Positions 10,709-21,189 of a stretch of DNA of 64,000 nt are shown here, piece by piece. Made by a program: the position numbers and the translations under genes. The notes beneath the pieces are model-generated. The model searched no databases and was not told where the DNA came from. It saw nothing but the letters and a program-made list of their open reading frames with translations. How positions within the stretch are numbered: position 1 is the stretch's first letter; each line of letters begins with the position of its first letter. This DNA comes from Cornus controversa (lineage: Eukaryota; Streptophyta; Magnoliopsida; Cornales; Cornaceae), in contig CM048846.1 in NCBI GenBank assembly GCA_026545225.1, forward strand, positions 55,370,270-55,434,269. Reading direction: 5' to 3'.

Positions 10709-12790
10709 TTAAGTCGGATAGACGGGATCCGTCAAGTCGACGGACTCTACGTCTCTTCTTGGCACACATCCTTCCACATAATGCTTCAACCTTTGGCCAT
10801 TAACTTTCATCAACGCAATTCCAAACAATTGCTCATCCAGGAATGAGTCTCGAATAGGTAATGTATCGATCACCGGCTCAAACTCAATCCGAGATAAATG
10901 ATCCGCAACCACGTTCTCCGTCCCCTTTTTGTCTTTTATCTCCAAATCAAATTCTTGCAGCAATAAAATCCACCGAATAAGACACGGTTTGGTTTCTTTC
11001 TTTGCCAATAAGTGTCTCAATGCTGCATGATCAGAGTAGACAACCACCTTGGACCCCAATAAATAAGAACGAAACTTGTCCAAGGCAAATACTACAGCTA
11101 GAAGCTCTTTCTCTGTGGTTGTATAATTGAGTTGGGCATCAGAGAGAGTCTTACTAGCGTAGTAGATGACGTGTGGTCATTTTTCTTCTCTCTGTCCCAA
11201 CACGGCTCCCACTGCATAGTCAGAGGCATCACACATGATTTCAAAAGGTATAGCTCATTTTGGAGACTGCATAATTGGTGCAGAGGATAACAGAGACCGA
11301 AGCTTTTCAAAAGCTTTCACACAATCTTCATCAAAGATAAAGGGAACATCTTTAGATAACAAATGGCACAATGGTCGAGCCACTTTACTGAAATCTTTGA
11401 TGAATCTTCTATAGAACCCAGCATGGCCTAAGAAAGATCGAACTTGCCTTACCGAAGTTGGATGAGGCAGAGTTGCAATTAGGTTGATCTTTGCTTTATC
11501 AACTTCAATGCCCCTCTCTGAAACAATATGACCCAATACGATACCTTCTTTCACCATAAAATGGCTCTTCTCCCAACTAAGTACCAAATTCCGTTCTCGG
11601 CACCTTTGAAGCACAAGTGATAAATTGCTCAAACAGTGTTCAAAGGATGATCCAAAAACAGAGAAGTCATCCATGAACACCTCCAAGAAATTTTCCACCA
11701 TGTCAGAAAAGATGGCCATCATACACCTCTGGAATGTAGCCGGAGCATTACATAATGCAAAGGGCATACGACGATAAGCAAAAGTACCAAAGGGACACGT
11801 GAAAGTGGTCTTCTCTTGATCTTCCGGATCCATAGCTACTTGGTTATAACCAGAGTAGCCATCCAGAAAGCAATAATAGCTCTGACCAGCTAACCTTTCA
11901 AGTATTTGATCAATGAATGGAAGAGGGAAGTGATCCTTCCTTGTCATAGAATTGAGCTTTCTATAATCAATGCAAACACGCCAACCTGTGGCAGTACGTT
12001 GTGGAACAAGCTCTCCCATAAAGTTAGGGACAATTGTAAGACCATACTTCTTTGGAACCACTTGTGTTGGACTCACCCATGTACTGTCAGAAATTGGATA
12101 AATGATACCTGCATCAAGTAACTTGACAACCTCTTTCTTTACCACCTCCTTCATGTTGGGGTTCAGTTGCCTCTGTGCCTCTCTGGTTGGCTTACATCCT
12201 TCTTCCAAATGAATTTTGTGCATGCAAATCGAGGGATCAATGCCCTTAAGATCAGCAACACTCCATCCAATTGCTTCACGATGTTGGTATAAAACCTCTA
12301 CTAAGCTCTTCTCTTGAATGTCTGTCAGATCAGAGGCAATTATAACAAGAAGAGTTTTCTGTGCCCCCAAGAATACATACTTCAATTTGTCAGGCAAGGG
12401 CTTCAATTCTAATTCTGGAGGGGACTCCAATGAAGGCACTAAGGGAGTGCTAGAGAGAGAAGGTAGTGGCTCAATTGGAATTCTCCATGGTGGAGTATTC
12501 TGAATAGCATCCACTTCCAGCATAGCATGCACTTCTTCACACAACCCTTCATCATTGATGTTCTCAAAGTCATAAAGAGACTCACATACCTCCAGGGAGT
12601 TTCGAGATATAGAGGATGAAACAAATTCCTCTACACATTCATCAATATCATCCATGCAGAACACATCACTCTGATTTGGAGGGTGTTGTATAGCATTGAA
12701 CACGTTAAGCTTGACATTCATATTGCCAAATGAAATATCCATGATCCCTGACCTACAGTTTATGCAAGCATCAGTAGTAGCTAAGAAAGG
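10709..12790 (-). pseudogene. B reverse transcriptase, RNase H and integrase C-terminal scrap
   Basis: Continues B's gag-pro frame. In coding order: a linker after protease (MDISFGNMNVKLNVFN), the RT with GWRVCIDYRKLN, YCFLDGYSGYNQVA, the FMDDFSVFG active-site block (YXDD-type aspartates), VRQVRSFLGHAGFYRRF, then RNase H motifs [18 protein letters not shown] and [15 protein letters not shown]. RNase H ends [11 protein letters not shown] and passes after EQLFGIAL directly into [14 protein letters not shown]. That last motif is normally the very end of Athila integrase, so the zinc-binding and DDE core are gone. Stops at 11255-11257 (TGG to TGA, judged from the family Trp) and 11177-11179 (A has CGA) break the frame. 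No frameshift is needed. Confidence 0.88.
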
Positions 12791-14695
12791 TCAACCAAGG
12801 ATCACTGGAATATGCCTCTTCGGATTGTGAACCAGCTCAGTGTCAAGCACAATGAAATCAACAGGAAAGTAGAACTTGTCCACTTTAATGAGCACATCTT
12901 CTATGATTCCTCGGGGTTGCTTTGTTGATCTATCTGTAAATTGTAATACCACCGAGGTAGGCTTCAATTCTCCCAAGCCCAATTGTAAGTAGACTGAATA
13001 GGGTAGCAAATTCACACTTGCACCCAAATCAAGAAGAGCTTTATCCACATGGTGCTCCCCAATAATGCATGAGATAGTTGGAGCACCAGGATCTTTGTAC
13101 TTGGGAGGAGTACACTGCTGAATTATTGAACTTACTTGTTGTGGCAGCATCACTTTCTTTGGCACATGGCTTTTAGAACGCCTTTTCTGAGTGCACAAGT
13201 CCTTCAAAAATTTTGCATAAGGAGGAATTTGCTTGATGGCATCAAGGAGTGGCAAATTAATCTTCACTTGGCGAAATACCTCCATCATGTCATGCAGCTT
13301 GTCCCCTTGCTTCCCCAATTTAGATGCTTCTAGGAAACATTGTGGGAAAGGAGCCTTGGGCTCATAAGGAATTTCAGCACTTGGACTTGTGGGCACCTCT
13401 TCTTGATCATTCTTCTTCTCCCCCACCTTGTTATCAATTACTTTTCCACTTCTCAAAGTGGTGATGGCTTGAACCTCCTCAAGATGTGGGTTACTCAAAG
13501 AATCATGCATCCTTCTAGGATTGGCAATGGGTTGACTTGGTAGCTTTTCCTCTTCTCTTTTACTCAAGGCATTGGCAAGTTGTCCAAACTGAGATTCCAG
13601 TTTGGCAATTGATTGAGAGTGAGAATGTACCAATTGAGCAGTGGATTGAAGTACTTCAGCAATAGAGTCAAGCTTATCAAGTTTTGCTAGGGCAAGCATC
13701 ATCTTATCTTCAAGAGCCGAACTCTTTGGTGGCATAGGAACTTGTGCTTCATATGGTTGTGGAGGCACATAGTTTTGAGGCTGAAAAGTGGGCTGAATTA
13801 CTGAAGATGGATTAGAAACTTGACCAGTTGCCATGAGTTGCACCATTCTTTGTGCCACAACATCCACAATAGTAGACATAGCATCTGTAGAATCAATATC
13901 AAAAATATTAGCTATCCTCCTTGTATTGGATGGTCTGCTCGAACGAGATGAAGACACACGTTGTAAAGAATTGTCACTAAGGTTCTCGAACAAAGTCCAT
14001 GCTTCATCTTCACTTTTTAACATGAAAGTACCCCCACATGATGCATCCACCATCTGTCTATTACTCTCTGTTAGCCCCTCATAGAAACACTGCACTAACT
14101 GCCACTTTAGAACTTGGTGATGAGGACACTTCCTAAGAAGGTCCTTGAATCTCTCTCATGTCTCATAAAATTGTTCCCCCTCAATTTGAGAGAAACTAGT
14201 GATAGCACGTCTGCATTGATTGGTCCTCCCTATCGAAAAATATTTCTTCAAGAATTCACTTTGCATTTGAGTCCATGTAGTGATAGAGCATGCCGGTAGA
14301 GATCTAAACCAATACTTGGCCTTCTCCTTTAGAGAGAATGGAAAGAGTCGCATCCGAAAAGCATCTTCAGAGAAGTTATGAATTTTTGTAGTTGAACAAA
14401 CTTCTATAAAATCATCTAAGTGCTTGTATGGATCTTCATCAGTCAGCCCAAAGTAGGATGGCAACATCTGAATGATACTGGGCTTGATCTCATAGCTCTG
14501 TGCAGTCACATTAGGCAATTGAAATTCAGCTGGCGAATTATATGTCTCTGGAACATAGTAATCTCTAAGAAGTCTTGCCCTCTCCACAACAGCATTAGGC
14601 ACAATATTGTTGTCCTCATTATTATCACGCACACCAGCCATGACATCAATAATCGCTTCCTCTTGCTCAATGGTATGGCAATTGAAGTCCCTCAA
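12791..14695 (-). pseudogene. B gag and protease, broken by stops
   Basis: Capsid motifs FIEVCSTTKIHNFSEDAF and KAKYWF, then a coiled-coil linker (SIAKLESQFGQLANALSKRE) and the protease-like block DLGASVNLLP ending VILG. Two stops break it: 14156-14158 (Trp in A) and 12791-12793 (CGA, Arg in A). Compared with A, about 70 residues holding the CCHC zinc knuckle are absent between NPS and the PPQP-type linker. The apparent start at 14695 (MRDFNCHT) is not homologous to A's start, so B's original N-terminus is probably altered. Confidence 0.85.
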
Positions 14696-14896
14696 AGGAA
14701 AACAAAAATAAAATAATACAAATTAGTAGCAAAATAAAAAAAATCTAAAAAAATAAAAAATAAAAATAAAATAAATAAATAAAAAAAATAAAACAAAAAC
14801 AAAATTAAAAGCAAAAAATAAAAATAAAAAAAATTTCCTAAACTAAAAATTCAATTAAAATTAATTCTGTAAAATCCAATCAATCAAATAGATAAT
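14696..14896 (-). other. B leader between primer site and gag
   Basis: A/T-rich leader (T-rich on the coding strand), equivalent to 2230-2351 in A but longer. The 3' splice-like CAG of A reads GAG here. No ORF is seen. Confidence 0.6.
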
Positions 14897-14913
14897 CCCC
14901 GGTAACGGCGCCA
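14897..14913 (-). other. B primer-binding site (tRNA-Asp type)
   Basis: The + strand reads ccccggtaacggcgcca, which differs from the 3' end of plant tRNA-Asp by one base. It lies six bases inside the 5' LTR edge, as in A. Confidence 0.92.
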
Positions 14914-14919
14914 AAAAAT

Positions 14920-17890
14920 TGATTCGTGTGTGAGTGTGACTCAAAAAGTATATCAATTAAAAATTTTCACACTTCGCAATAGAACGAATTTCGTACAGAA
15001 TAGGGCTATCGAAAAGGGTATCGTACCTCAGGAATTATGGTCTGATGAGTTGGAATACTGAATTAATTCTAATTAAATTTATAAAGAAAAGAATTCTGAT
15101 TTTTAAACTAATTAAAAAGATAAAATAAAATAAATCAAAGTAAATAAGATAATGAAGATAATATGAGAGAAATCTAGGGTGTTTGACTTCACCACTAACT
15201 CCACAATCAATTATCAATTGAATCAACTATAGGGGAATTACATCATGCATAAGTGGTGTTAGTGGCTACAAGCTCACCTTCATCCGTCAAGAAGATAACA
15301 TATGATTAAGGCTAAGCCATGGACTATCTTCGATTGGCATGGGCCATCTGCCTAACTACTCTAATTTAGGGTGCAGTATGGTTCATCTTCTCTAGGCATA
15401 ATCCATCAAAGCTCATAACAATATATTCAGTGATTACCATTGTGTAATAATCTCTCTCATGATCACAGAAAATAAGAGAGATTGAGTTCAATAACTGATA
15501 GGCGTTGAATGTTACACATTCTAGCCTCTTAAATTATGTATTTTATTCTCTTAGTGATAGATTATTTTGTGATTTTACTTTGTTTTAGTGTTTTCTGTAT
15601 TTTCAGGGCCTTAATGATTAATTCAGTTAAAACCAAGCTTTTGGACTTTTAAAGAAGACATCCAAGATGGTGAGATGAAGCCTACATCAAGGAGATTCAC
15701 TCAAACATTTATTTCAACTCAAATCAGCCCAAGAAAGAGGTCCAAGAGAATTACAGTTGCTTAAGAAGGTTTCGGGCCTGAAGCCCAAATCTGTGCATAA
15801 TACAGTCTTAATCCCGTTTTGAAAAATGGATCAGAAGTCTTATTTCCGAGCCTCAAATCGACTTAATTCTTGAGTTAGGTTGAATGAAATTTGATTCTGC
15901 ACACTTTTGTATTTCATGAAAATTCCGTGAATCGGACTTCTAGTGGGTCAAAAGTTGGGCCGAAGTCAGCAGGAAAAACCCACCTGATTAGTGCTGCGGG
16001 AAAACCTAATTAATTCCTAATTGGATTAGGACTTTGATGTATTCTCTTGGCTATTTAAAGTAAAAAATTAGGACTGTATTGGAGAGGCTTGGCAGCAGCT
16101 TTGAAGAGCTTTTGGAGTGGAGAATCATTGGAGAACAAGGCGTATCATGAGCGGCTAGTTCAGCCACCAGGGTTTTGATGTAGCCCTAACTAAACATCAC
16201 TGGTTTGATTGTTCTAATTATTGGGAATTTTTGTATTCATTCATAGATTGTGTAATTTAGAGGATTCTTATTATAGAATTGAGCAATAAAAGTCTTATAA
16301 ATTCAGTTTCAATAATTTCTTATTTTGTCTTAGATACTTGATTGTTGTTATTGAACTCATCCCTTTTGTTTTCTATGATCATGAGAGTGATTATTACATA
16401 ATAGTTTTCACTGAATATATCATTAAAAGCTTTGATGGATTATGCCTAGAGAAGATGAACCATACTGCACCCTAGATTAGAGTAGTTAGGCAGATGGCCC
16501 ATGCCAATCGAAGATAGTCCATGACTTAGCCTTAATCATATGTTATCTTCTTGACGGATGGAGGTGAGCTTGTAGCCACCAACACCACTTATGCATGATA
16601 TGATGTCCCATAGTTAGTTCAATTGACCATTGATTGTGAAGTTAGTGGTGAAATCAATTACCCTAGACTTATCTTATATTCTCTACACTCTTTAATTTTT
16701 CTTGCTTTTGTTCAATTGCTTCATTAGATAATTTAGATATAAAAATCAGCAACTTATTTCTTTTAAATTTAATTAGAATTAGTCCTAACAATTCAACTCA
16801 AACAGACCACAGCCCTGAGGTACGATACCCCTTCCTTTCGATAGCCCTATTCTGTAAGGAATTCGTTCTATTGCGAAGTGTGGTAATTTTTAATTGATAT
16901 ACTTTTTGAGTCACACTCACACACGAATCAATAACAATAACTAAATATCTAAGACAAGATAAGAAATTATTGAGATTGAATTTACAAGACTTTTATTGCT
17001 CAATTCTATAATAAGAATCCTCTGAATTACACAATCTATGCATGTATATAAAGGTCCCCAATAATTAAAACAATCAAACCATTGATGCTTTGTTAGGGCT
17101 ACATCAAAACCCTAGTGGATGAATTAGCCGCTTATGGTAGAAGAAGAAGCTTCAACTGTTGAGGAAGAAGACATCATCTTTCTGAATTATGCGTCTGACT
17201 TCGTTCTCCAATGGCTCTGCAATATGTTTCTGTTCTCTTCTCAGCCTCACAGACTCTCTCTGTCTAATCTCTCTGTAAGCTCCTCTCTGCTCTCTCAACT
17301 CAGCCCCCCAAGTCTTCACTTTATTCCCCAAGAGAATACACCAAAGTCCTAATCCAATTAGGAATAAATTAGGGTTTCCCGCAGCACTAATCAGGTGGGT
17401 TTTTCCTGCTGACTTCGGCCCAACTTTTGACCCACTAGAAGTCCGATTTACAGAATTTTCGTGAAATACAAAAGTGTGCAGAATCAAATTTCGTTCAACC
17501 CTATTGAGAATTATGTCGATTTGAGGCTCGGAAATAAGACTTATGGTCCGTTTTCCAAAACGATATTAAGACTGTATTATGCGCAGATTTGGGCTTCAGG
17601 CCTGAAACCTTCTTAAGCAGTTGTAATTCTCTTGGACCTCTTTCTTGGGCTGAATTGAGTTGAAATAAATGGTTGAGTGAATCTCCTTGATGTAGGCTTC
17701 ATCTCACCATCTTGGATGTCTTCTTTAAAGGCCCAAAAGCTTGGTTTTAACTGAAATAATCATTAAGGCCCTGAAAATACATAAAACACTAAAACGAAAT
17801 AAAATCACAAAATAATCTATCACTAAGAGAATAAAATACATAAGTTAAGAGGCTATAATGCGTAACATTCAACGCCTATCACACCTATCA
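14920..17890 (-). repeat. B 5' LTR, split by solo LTR D
   Basis: LTR parts are 14920-15495 and 16936-17890 after removing D and one copy of its duplication. The total is then close to B's other LTR. It ends aacgcctatca at about 17881 and then carries cacctatca up to the CCATC duplication. That gives the minus-strand start TGATAGGTG-TGATAGGCG, a nine-base repeat of the terminus absent from the other family LTRs here. Confidence 0.88.
15496..16930 (+). mobile_element. D: solo LTR of the A/B family
   Basis: Starts TGATAGGCGTTGAATG, ends CACACACGAATCA, and is flanked by a perfect duplication ATAAC (15491-15495 and 16931-16935). It sits antisense inside B's 5' LTR. It is somewhat shorter than A's LTRs and reads ggctatttaaag where A and B read a cataaag-type string. 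No internal sequence remains, as expected after LTR-LTR recombination. Confidence 0.93.
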
Positions 17891-18822
17891 CCATCTTTTT
17901 TGATATGGTGGAAAAATTCTTGGAGGTGTTCATGGATGACTTCTCTGTTTTTGGATCATCCTTTGAAAACTATTTGAGCAATTTATCACTTGTGCTTCAA
18001 AGGTGCCGAGAATAAAATTTGGTACTTAGTTGGGAGAAGAGCCATTTCATGGTGAAAGAGGGTATTGTGTTGGGCCATATTGTTTCAGAGAGAGGCATTA
18101 AAGTTGATAAAGCAAAGATTGACCTAATTGCAACTCTGTCTCATCCAACTTCGGTAAGGCAAGTTCGATCTTTCTTAGGCCATGCTGGGTTCTATAGAAG
18201 ATTTGTCAAGGATTTTAGTAAAATTGCTTGACCATTGTGCCATTTGTTATCTAAAGATGTTCCATTTATCTTTGATGAAGAATATGTACAAGCTTTTGAA
18301 AAGCTTCAGACTTTGTTATCCTCTGCACCAATCATGCAATCTCCAAAATAGGCTCTACCTTTTGAAATCATGTGTGATGCCTTTGATTATGTAGTGGGGG
18401 CAGTGTTGGGACAAAGAGAAGAGAAACGATCATATGTCATCTATTACGCTAGTAAGACTCTCTCTAATGCCCAACTCAATTATACAACCACAGAGAAAGA
18501 GCTTCTAGCTATCGTATTTGCCTTGGACAAGTTTCGTTCTTATTTATTGGGATCCAAGGTGGTTGTCTACTCTGATCATGCAGCATTGAGACACTTATTG
18601 GCTAAGAAAGAAACCAAACCGCATCTTATTCGATGGATTTTATTGTTGCAAGAATTTAATTTGAAATAAAAGACAAAAAGGGGACAGAGAATGTGGTTGC
18701 AGATCATTTATCTCGGATTGAGTTTGAGCCGGTGATCGATGCATTACCTATTCGAGACTCATTTCCGGATGAACAATTGTTTGGAATTTGTGAGATGAAA
18801 GTTAATGGGCAAAGGTTGAAGC
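17891..18822 (+). pseudogene. A reverse transcriptase 3' half, RNase H and start of integrase tail
   Basis: Resumes A's frame after B. It contains the FMDDFSVFG active-site block, VRQVRSFLGHAGFYRRF, RNase H ([35 protein letters not shown]) and [11 protein letters not shown], then the fused integrase tail KVNGQRLK. Stops: 18013-18015 (CGG in B), 18229-18231 (CGA in B), and 18349-18351 (TAG at a family Trp that B lost as TGA). A one-base deletion near 18665 shifts the frame before VADHLSRIE. The frame is cut at 18822 by solo LTR C. Confidence 0.88.
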
Positions 18823-20245
18823 TGATAAGTGTTCAATTCTATGCATTTGAACCCTCTTTACTGCATATGTTAGTCCCGTTTCTACGTTTACCAAGATATG
18901 TTTACGGTATTTTTGTGTTTTTGATGTATTGTAGGTCTTGTAGTGAAAGGAGCAAAATTTGAGGCTTTTTACAGTTGAAGAGAAAAGTCAGAATTGTAGC
19001 CAAGGCATCTCGATCAATCGAGATGTTGATCTCGATCAATCGAGATCTCGATTGATCGAGATCTTACTTCGATTGATCAAAATCTCGATCAATCGAGATC
19101 CAATCTCGATTGATCGAGATTCTGCAGAGCCACTTGCCCACTTGCTCACCTGCTCTCCCACTTGCAACAAAATCCCCCTTTTTGCACGACTTAGAGGGAT
19201 TGTCTGACTTGAACAAGACCTTTGGGGACCTTCTTGATATAGTAGATATATATATATTGATATATATATATATTTATGGTGGGACCCAAGGTTAGAAAAG
19301 GAGGCCATAAAGCACAAAAAAAGGCCATTTCTCACATATCTCTCACACATATCAGAATATACAAGGAGAGACATTCGGGAGAGGAGAAGAAGGAGCTGAA
19401 CCAGACCTTGAAACTCCATTTTCTTCATCAATGGAAGAGTGCAAGGCAGCCATGAGCAACTAACTTCTCTATTAGGGTGTTGGTGAAACCCCTAGCCATG
19501 TAAACTTGTTCATTTTTGTAGCATTTTGGGATTTGTAATTGAATGTTGATTATCTAGTCTAGTGACAATGTACACTTATACATTTCTTATATATATTCAT
19601 TTGAAGTGGAGTTTATTCTTGTCTTAGAGTAGATTTTGCCATATGAATGCACAACATTTGTATATTCCATAAGAAATGCAAATGATGGCTAGGTAATGGT
19701 ACTTTAAATGAATGTGTAGTGCTTGCTTGTATAAACCATGCCAAGATAAGGTAGTTTGGATGCATGTAGGTTCACTTATAGAGTAGGGTAATTAGGTAGT
19801 TAGTTAGGTTGAAGAGCTATGCTTGTTGAAGATGGATTATGATAGGTTGACACACACATTAATCTTTTGATATGTCATTGAGGTCACAAGCCTAATGACA
19901 TTGTTAGGCATTTAATTTATGAATCCCAAGCTTGCTACACTTATGAACATGTGAATGGCTAGTGGTGGAAACCACCCCTAGTTCTCTCTCCCATCCTTTA
20001 CTCTTTAAACTTATTGTTATTACATTCATGCAATAGTTTTATAAACAAAAACTCAAAACCTTGTTTTTAGGATTAAAGTGGAAGTAATCTTTCTTTAAGA
20101 CAATTACGACTAGTCCTCGTGGGATCGATACCCTCTATATAGAACCGTATCTACAAAGATTCGTGCTCTTGCGAGTGGTTAAATTATATTTTGATAAAAG
20201 GAGCAAAAATAAGCTTACAATATAATTCAAGTTCCAACCACATCA
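18823..20245 (+). mobile_element. C: solo LTR of a different Gypsy-type family
   Basis: A 1423-bp sequence starting TGATAAGTGTTC and ending CCAACCACATCA, with a perfect duplication GAAGC (18818-18822 and 20246-20250). Removing it and one duplication copy restores A's frame across QRLKH. The 3' part (gtcctcgtgggatcgatacc, then cttgcgagtgg) resembles the matching zone of the A/B LTR (gaggttcgacacc, then ttgcgaagtgtgg), which suggests + orientation and a related lineage. It contains the palindrome array at 19008-19120 and a short TA tract near 19243-19275. No ORF is supported. Confidence 0.9.
19008..19120. repeat. C near-palindrome array (TCTCGATNNATCGAGA)
   Basis: Six units with core CGATCAATCG or CGATTGATCG, starting at 19011, 19033, 19049, 19070 (one mismatch), 19086 and 19107. 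Each unit has 6-8 base complementary arms around CA or TG. Units alternate in orientation, so any two can also pair with each other. Confidence 0.95.
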
Positions 20246-20250
20246 GAAGC

Positions 20251-20324
20251 ATTGTGTGGAAGGATTTGTGCCAAGAAGGGACGTAGAGTTCGTCGACTTG
20301 ACGGATCCCGTTTATCTGACTTAA
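20251..20324 (+). pseudogene. A integrase C-terminal end of pol
   Basis: Last residues of A's pol after solo LTR C, in frame with QRLK before it: VEGFVPRRDVEFVDLTDP and a TAA at 20322-20324. It matches B's ending at 10709 ([14 protein letters not shown]). Confidence 0.8.
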
Positions 20325-21189
20325 TCCCTTCGGAGAGTTGATCGTCTCCTACGGACGTTAAATTGTAGGTTTTGTATGTATTTCTATCCTTTAATTTCTT
20401 TAGTTTTCTTTGATTTTAATTTTTAGTTTAGTTTTCTTAAGTTTTCTTTCAATTCTAGTTGCGTTTTAATATTTTTTCTTTGAATTTTTGATGTATAAGT
20501 TGCTTCCGGAGGATGCCAAGAGGTGTACCGAGGTATTTGGACTTAAGACGGGTGAAAAAATGAGCTCTCGGTCGACCTTGGGCGATGAAGACTCCAAAAA
20601 TACATGTCTTGGTCGACCTTGGGCGATGAAGGGTCCAACAGGCCACCAGAAGGGGGATCGATCGCCCCATTGGAGGGGGATCGATTGTCCCATGATTTTT
20701 TAAAGGGACACCCACCAGCAGGTGGGCGATCAATCGCCCAAGCCCATGGAAGGGCTGCCCGAATTTTTAAGGCCTATAAAGGCCACCTCTCCTCCTTTGT
20801 TGCTACTACTTGCTTCCTTGACCTCTTTGATCTCCAAATTGACTCCTACTTCAACCGGGAATTTGTTTTCTTCAATTGGTGATTCTTAAACAAGTATTTA
20901 ACATTGATCATCATTAACATCAACATCAAAACTGGATTGATCATCACTAGTTCTCAAGGAAACTCTCACTTTTTCAAGTTCTACATCAAAGTAAGTGAAG
21001 TTTTTCTTTGGCAAAATTGTGCAAATATTTTTGAGGGCTTTTGAAGACCAAGTTTGGGGGATATCATTGGTGGATTTAATTGTTCAAATTGGGTGAAAAA
21101 ATTGCCGGAAAGAGGAGGTTGAAGGATACACTTTTATTGTGCACGCCAAGTGTTTGGTTTAATTCCTTAACCAAACTTTTTCTATTTCT
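20325..21189 (+). other. A spacer between pol and env-position ORF
   Basis: Noncoding and equivalent to 9822-10708 in B. It holds two direct copies of TGGTCGACCTTGGGCGATGA-type sequence at about 20568-20632, then the palindrome cluster. A pyrimidine-rich tract (ctttttctatttct) lies just before the ATG at 21190. Confidence 0.65.
20651..20739. repeat. A near-palindrome cluster
   Basis: GGGGGATCGATCGCCCC at about 20651, a decayed GGGGGATCGATTGTCCC, and GGGCGATCAATCGCCC with perfect core CGATCAATCG at 20727-20736. It is equivalent to B's cluster, but the middle two bases of the perfect unit are CA here and TG in B. Confidence 0.88.

Larger units (their letters stand above)
5613..17890 (-). mobile_element. 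B: Athila-like element inserted antisense in A
   Basis: Same family as A, opposite orientation. The target duplication CCATC is perfect (5608-5612 and 17891-17895), and joining across it restores A's RT frame. B has LTRs at 5613-7133 and 14920-17890 (the latter holding solo LTR D), a tRNA-Asp primer site, gag-pol, an env-position ORF and a purine tract. It lacks the integrase core at the same junction as A. The outer end of its 5' LTR carries nine extra bases (17882-17890) that repeat the LTR terminus. The two LTRs differ by a few percent by eye. Confidence 0.92.
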
